From Phascolarctobacterium sp. (GTDB lineage Bacteria > Bacillota > Negativicutes > Acidaminococcales > Acidaminococcaceae), in contig JAUNWI010000008.1 in NCBI GenBank assembly GCA_030540395.1, positions 28,443-92,442 of the forward strand: DNA of 64,000 nt, given 5' to 3'. The position numbers were made by a program, and so were the translations under genes. Positions 61,255 through 64,000 of the stretch are shown here, piece after piece. How positions within the stretch are numbered: position 1 is the first letter of the stretch; every line of letters starts with the position of its first letter. The notes under the pieces were generated by a model that had not been told where the DNA came from, did not search any database, and saw only the letters and a list, made by a program, of their open reading frames with translations.

Positions 61255-62001
61255 TTAATAACGGATACTGATTTCACCAAAGTCAAAGCTTTGGCTTTCT
61301 CCTTCCTCATTGCGCACGATAATGGCACCTGCTTCGTTGATGGCAACAACTTCGCCGGAAAAAATCACTTCATCGTTATCCTTAACAAATACTCTTCTGT
61401 TTAAGGTACAATTTAATTTTTTCCAAGGCTCCAGGATTACCTGCGCTCCTTCCTTCAACCAGTCACGGTATAAGGAAGCAAACTCTTGCAAGATATTATC
61501 AAGCACAGCAGTGCAAGTATAATTTTTGCCAAAGCTTGCATTTAAGGAAGCAGCTGTATTTCTCAAATCCTCAGGAAAGGCCTGAGGATTAAGATCCACA
61601 TTAACTCCTATACCTACGATAGCATAGTCAATAGATCCGTTTTCGTTAAGCTGCATCTCGGAGAGTATGCCACAAACCTTTTTGCCATTGAGTAGCAGGT
61701 CGTTCGGCCATTTAATCATAATCTCTTCTGTTGCGTAAAGCTTGCGCAACGCTCTGACCACTGCTACACCAGCCAACAAGGTGACTTGAGCAACAAATTG
61801 AGGATCTATTTGCGGACGCAGGATGATGGTAAACCACAGACCACCCTTAGGTGAGCTCCATACACGGTGCATACGCCCGCGACCACCCTCCTGCCGCTCC
61901 GCAACTATGACAGTACCTTCAGGGGCACCCTCTTTTGCAAAAGCTACAGCAGTAACATTAGTTGATTGTAAGACATCAAATTGTTTGAGCTGTATTTTCA
62001 T
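61255..62001 (-). CDS. birA: Biotin--protein ligase, without DNA-binding domain
   Basis: Attaches biotin to carrier proteins by way of biotinyl-AMP. 248 residues, class I type with no helix-turn-helix. LQSTNVTA, GGRGRMHRVWSSPKGGLW and KWPNDLLLNGKKVCGIL are the biotin and ATP motifs, and a small C-terminal SH3-like domain ends the protein. Its place between madB and the hutP-like gene suggests that it serves MadF; it may also be the general ligase of the cell. Confidence 0.93.
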   Translation of the reverse strand: MKIQLKQFDVLQSTNVTAVAFAKEGAPEGTVIVAERQEGGRGRMHRVWSSPKGGLWFTIILRPQIDPQFVAQVTLLAGVAVVRALRKLYATEEIMIKWPNDLLLNGKKVCGILSEMQLNENGSIDYAIVGIGVNVDLNPQAFPEDLRNTAASLNASFGKNYTCTAVLDNILQEFASLYRDWLKEGAQVILEPWKKLNCTLNRRVFVKDNDEVIFSGEVVAINEAGAIIVRNEEGESQSFDFGEISIRY

Positions 62002-62076
62002 GATTAAGCCTCAAAAGTTTTTTAAACTTTATCTTGTATTGTTTAATCCTCTATGATTACAAGTTAATCACAGTTA

Positions 62077-63288
62077 TTATTTTACCATACCAATGGTAGC
62101 AATGAATACACCGCAAGCGATAGCGGATACGATAACACCGCCGATGTTAGCGCCCATTGCTACAGGCATTACTACTGCGAAGGGATCTTCGTCTTCAGCA
62201 GCATGTTGAGCGATTTTAGCAGTGGTCGGTACGCAGGATACGCCGGAGATACCAACTACAGGGTTGAAGTCGCCCTTCTTGAACCAGTAAACTACATAGC
62301 CGCCCAGGATACCAACTGCACCGGATACGGTCAGAGCCAAAACGCCCAGAACGATCAGAGGAGCAACTTTGGGGTTCAGCAGGGTAGAAGCTTCGCACAG
62401 GGTGCCCAGCAGCAGGCCCAGCATCAAGGTGCCCATGTAGAGCAGGGTGCTTTCAATCAAGTCTTGGTAAGGAACAACTTCTGCTTCTTTGATTGCCATG
62501 CCCAGGAAGAAGGACATAATCAGCGGAGCAGCCATCGGGAGCAGCAAGCACAGCAGTGCGCAGCATACCAGGATGAAGATGAATTTCTTAGCTTTCGGAA
62601 CTTCGGGAGCATAGTAGAGGATATCTTTACCACGCAGTGCTTTCGGTACCAGCAGCTTGATCAGCCAAGGATAACCAGCATAGGTCAAGGACAGGTACAG
62701 GTAAGCGATTACGGAGATAGGAACGAACAGGTGGGGAGCCAGCATCAAGGAAGTGAACAGAACCATGGGGCCGTCGGCGCCGCCGATAGAAGCAACTGCT
62801 GCAGCTTCCGGAGGAGTCAGGCCAAGGTGTACGCCCAAAACCAGGGTGATGAAGGTACCGCATTCTGCGAAGATTGCGATGATGATAGAGGTCCAGGGGT
62901 TAGCCAGAATAAAGCCGATTTCGCACATTGCGCCAACGCCCATGAATACTACGCAAGCAACCAAGCTGTTGCTGAAGGTCAGGTTATAAATCGGTTGCAG
63001 GAAGTTAATCTGCATGATGTTAACCAATGCAGCGGGGTCTGCAATCAGGGGATCCAGGAACAAAGTACCAAGCTTGCCGCCTTCCATGAAGAGCACGCCG
63101 CAGTTGATACAAATCATGCCCACGCCCATGGGAACCATGATCAAGGGCTCAAGAATGCGTTTGAAGCCTAAATAGGCCAGAACAAAGCCAAAAGCAATAA
63201 GTGCGATTCTGGCAATAGCGATGGTAGTGTCTTGCACCATCAAGGACGCAATGCCAGGGAATAATTGAGCAACAATATTAGCATCCAT
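62077..63288 (-). CDS. madB: Carboxybiotin decarboxylase, Na+-pump subunit MadB
   Basis: 403 residues with about nine to eleven helices, homologous to OadB/MmdB/GcdB. GGADGPMVLFTSL holds the conserved membrane Asp of the Na+ pathway; FMGVGAMCEIGFILANP and VMPVAMGANIGGVI are other signatures. Decarboxylation of carboxybiotin on MadF drives two Na+ out. It is the second gene of the operon, with its ATG only 2 bases after the small TM gene. Confidence 0.95.
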   Translation of the reverse strand: MDANIVAQLFPGIASLMVQDTTIAIARIALIAFGFVLAYLGFKRILEPLIMVPMGVGMICINCGVLFMEGGKLGTLFLDPLIADPAALVNIMQINFLQPIYNLTFSNSLVACVVFMGVGAMCEIGFILANPWTSIIIAIFAECGTFITLVLGVHLGLTPPEAAAVASIGGADGPMVLFTSLMLAPHLFVPISVIAYLYLSLTYAGYPWLIKLLVPKALRGKDILYYAPEVPKAKKFIFILVCCALLCLLLPMAAPLIMSFFLGMAIKEAEVVPYQDLIESTLLYMGTLMLGLLLGTLCEASTLLNPKVAPLIVLGVLALTVSGAVGILGGYVVYWFKKGDFNPVVGISGVSCVPTTAKIAQHAAEDEDPFAVVMPVAMGANIGGVIVSAIACGVFIATIGMVK

Positions 63289-63290
63289 TA

Positions 63291-63419
63291 TTATTCCATA
63301 CCTCCTTCATCATTTCCGCCGCCCATAACTTTATTGAGCAGCACTACAGCACCAATCATAACAAGAGCAATTGCTGCGGTGAATGCATAAGAAAACAACG
63401 CATACATTTCAACGCTCAT
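63291..63419 (-). CDS. 42-aa single-TM protein, OadG/MmdD-like
   Basis: Small ORF with a strong ribosome site (AAAGGAG). One hydrophobic helix (about 8-28, YAFTAAIALVMIGAVVLL) precedes a Gly- and acid-rich tail (VMGGGNDEGGME). It resembles the gamma/delta anchoring subunits of Na+-pumping decarboxylases in shape and in its position next to the pump subunit, but it is too short for a firm family call. It is the first gene of the mad operon, 2 bases before madB. It is probably a pump assembly or anchor subunit. Confidence 0.7.
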   Translation of the reverse strand: MSVEMYALFSYAFTAAIALVMIGAVVLLNKVMGGGNDEGGME

Positions 63420-63518
63420 AATTAGTTCTCCTTTCGTTTTCTTCACTTATCGAAGATTTGTTATTTTTTAATATTTGGGTGGATATTGTTATTCACAATG
63501 GTTTCCGGACACCAGCGT

Positions 63519-63558
63519 AAATAAAAATATCCCTTTCTGCTTTAGACAGAAAAGGATA
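63519..63558 (-). terminator. Terminator T2, expression platform of the cobalamin riboswitch
   Basis: A 12-bp stem (63558-63547 with 63539-63528 on the minus strand, one G-U), then TTTTTATTT. It lies 58 nt after the riboswitch and about 100 nt before the first operon gene. Confidence 0.88.
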
Positions 63559-63616
63559 CAAGAATAGCTATAGATATAGTTCTCGTATACACTCCGTCGC
63601 TCGCAGAAATATATAA

Positions 63617-63741
63617 CTTAACCAAGGCTGCGATCTGACTTAGCTTTTTGTGGATTACGAAGAAGCATTACAGTGGCGTGACCGTAGCAGAATTGCACTG
63701 CTTTCCCTAATTTACCCTTTTGCAAGGCACCTTAGTTAGTT
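63617..63741 (-). ncRNA. Cobalamin riboswitch
   Basis: On the minus strand: P1 arm AACTAAGG, GGTGCC, then AGGGAA, AGTGCAATTCT, ACGGTCACGCCACTGTAA and the B12-box-like AAGTCAGATCGCAGCC, closing with CCTTGGTT. Order and spacing match the cobalamin riboswitch consensus. The part between CTGTAA and AAGTCAG is a single short hairpin (GCTT/AAGC), so the peripheral P7-P11 extension seems to be absent, as in the compact class II type. Terminator T2 follows. Cobalamin binding would be expected to turn the operon off. Confidence 0.9.
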
Positions 63742-63800
63742 TTTCAGTATTTTTTTGCGCTGTTAAAAGCGCTCACTCAAAATTTGCATCTGCATTTTTT

Positions 63801-63851
63801 GAAAAACAAAAAGAGACTGATAGAATATTTACTCATACTCTCTCAGTCTCT
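63801..63851 (-). terminator. Leader terminator T1 with overlapping GAG triplets
   Basis: Arms AGAGACTGA/TCAGTCTCT (63851-63843 with 63820-63812 on the minus strand) are followed by a T-rich run (TTTTTGTTTTTC). GAG triplets at 63850-63848, 63842-63840 and 63834-63832 repeat every 8 nt across the 5' arm and loop. It lies about 50 nt after the transcription start. Confidence 0.85.
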
Positions 63852-63898
63852 GATATGCAAATGTTATCACTCTGGGGAACTCTCTTACTCAGTTTCTC
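63832..63898 (-). promoter_or_regulatory. Two runs of NAG triplets at 8-nt period (predicted HutP-like binding sites)
   Basis: First run: GAG at 63898-63896, 63890-63888 and 63882-63880, then CAG at 63874-63872. Second run: GAG at 63850-63848, 63842-63840 and 63834-63832. Spacers are 5 nt throughout. Bacillus HutP binds triplets separated by 4 nt, so this spacing is a variant. The second run overlaps terminator T1, as expected for an antitermination site. Confidence 0.72.
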
Positions 63899-63909
63899 TC
63901 GATGACTGC

Positions 63910-63938
63910 ATTATATATTATGTATGGCGATTTGTCAA
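63910..63938 (-). promoter_or_regulatory. Promoter of the mad operon
   Basis: TTGACA (63938-63933), a 17-base spacer and TATAAT (63915-63910) on the minus strand, a perfect consensus promoter. The predicted start near 63903 is immediately followed by the first NAG run. Confidence 0.93.
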
Positions 63939-64000
63939 CAGCTTTTTACGTAAGCGTCAAATCAGCACCCGTCAACTTGTCCTAGAATAGAAAAAGACCG

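Noticed and set aside
63752..63772. Hairpin GCGCT/AGCGC between T1 and the riboswitch as another terminator
   Set aside because: On the minus strand it is followed by A, not T; the T-run is on the wrong side for mad transcription.

Overview
The window reads as one contiguous chromosome segment of an anaerobic, Gram-negative-type Firmicute. The best guess is Negativicutes, close to Acidaminococcaceae/Phascolarctobacterium. This rests on gene content (a biotin- and Na+-dependent malonate decarboxylase operon, a reverse rubrerythrin, a DcuC-type dicarboxylate carrier, tandem CbiK chelatases, Bacillus-like yybS-gdpP-rplI-dnaB and metG/tatD/rsmI blocks) and is not a database result. No tRNA, rRNA, CRISPR array, IS element or prophage was seen.

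Layout. 1-2.8 kb: a partial SDR oxidoreductase behind a two-component system, divergent from a secreted Spy/CpxP-like protein (3.1-3.7 kb). 3.9-6.5 kb: a MOP-family flippase and a reverse rubrerythrin, then a tight cluster of five DnaA boxes (6.54-6.62 kb). 6.7-13.5 kb: a compact tetrapyrrole operon (sirC-like, hemA, hemC, cobA-hemD fusion, hemB, hemL). 13.7-19.8 kb: tatD, metG, rsmI, an M48 protease and a class III CoA-transferase. 20-21.1 kb: thiW, a small membrane protein and a CzrA-type metal sensor. 21.1-26.2 kb: a ferric-type ABC importer with two binding proteins. 26.5-33.6 kb: FkbM methyltransferase, DtxR regulator, a secreted protein, an exported and a cytoplasmic CbiK (the first behind a Fur-like box), DcuC and an M19 dipeptidase. 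33.7-34.2 kb: a small transcript with a structured leader and two tiny membrane-peptide ORFs. 34.3-44.6 kb: 2-hydroxyacid dehydrogenase, CofE-like protein, purA, purB, dnaB, rplI, gdpP and a yybS-like gene. 44.9-50.4 kb: asparaginase, patatin, gluQ, an AGCS symporter and accessory genes.

50.7-64 kb is the most interesting part: a complete Malonomonas-type Na+-pumping malonate decarboxylase operon on the minus strand (small TM protein, madB, birA, a HutP-like regulator, madA, madE, madC, madD, madH, madK, two identical madF copies, madL, madM, a citG-like madG), followed by an AEC carrier and a PaaI thioesterase. Its leader has a consensus promoter, a HutP-style attenuator with NAG triplets every 8 nt over a terminator, a cobalamin riboswitch and a second terminator. 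A third terminator, again with three GAG triplets at 8-nt period, lies between the hutP-like gene and madA. The sequence therefore predicts that malonate-driven sodium pumping is controlled by both an RNA-binding antiterminator encoded in the operon and by cobalamin.

Other unexplained structure: three copies of a roughly 100-bp element with covarying stems (8.0, 32.5 and 43.5 kb), a long hairpin between metG and tatD, and a 37-bp palindrome used twice as a terminator.
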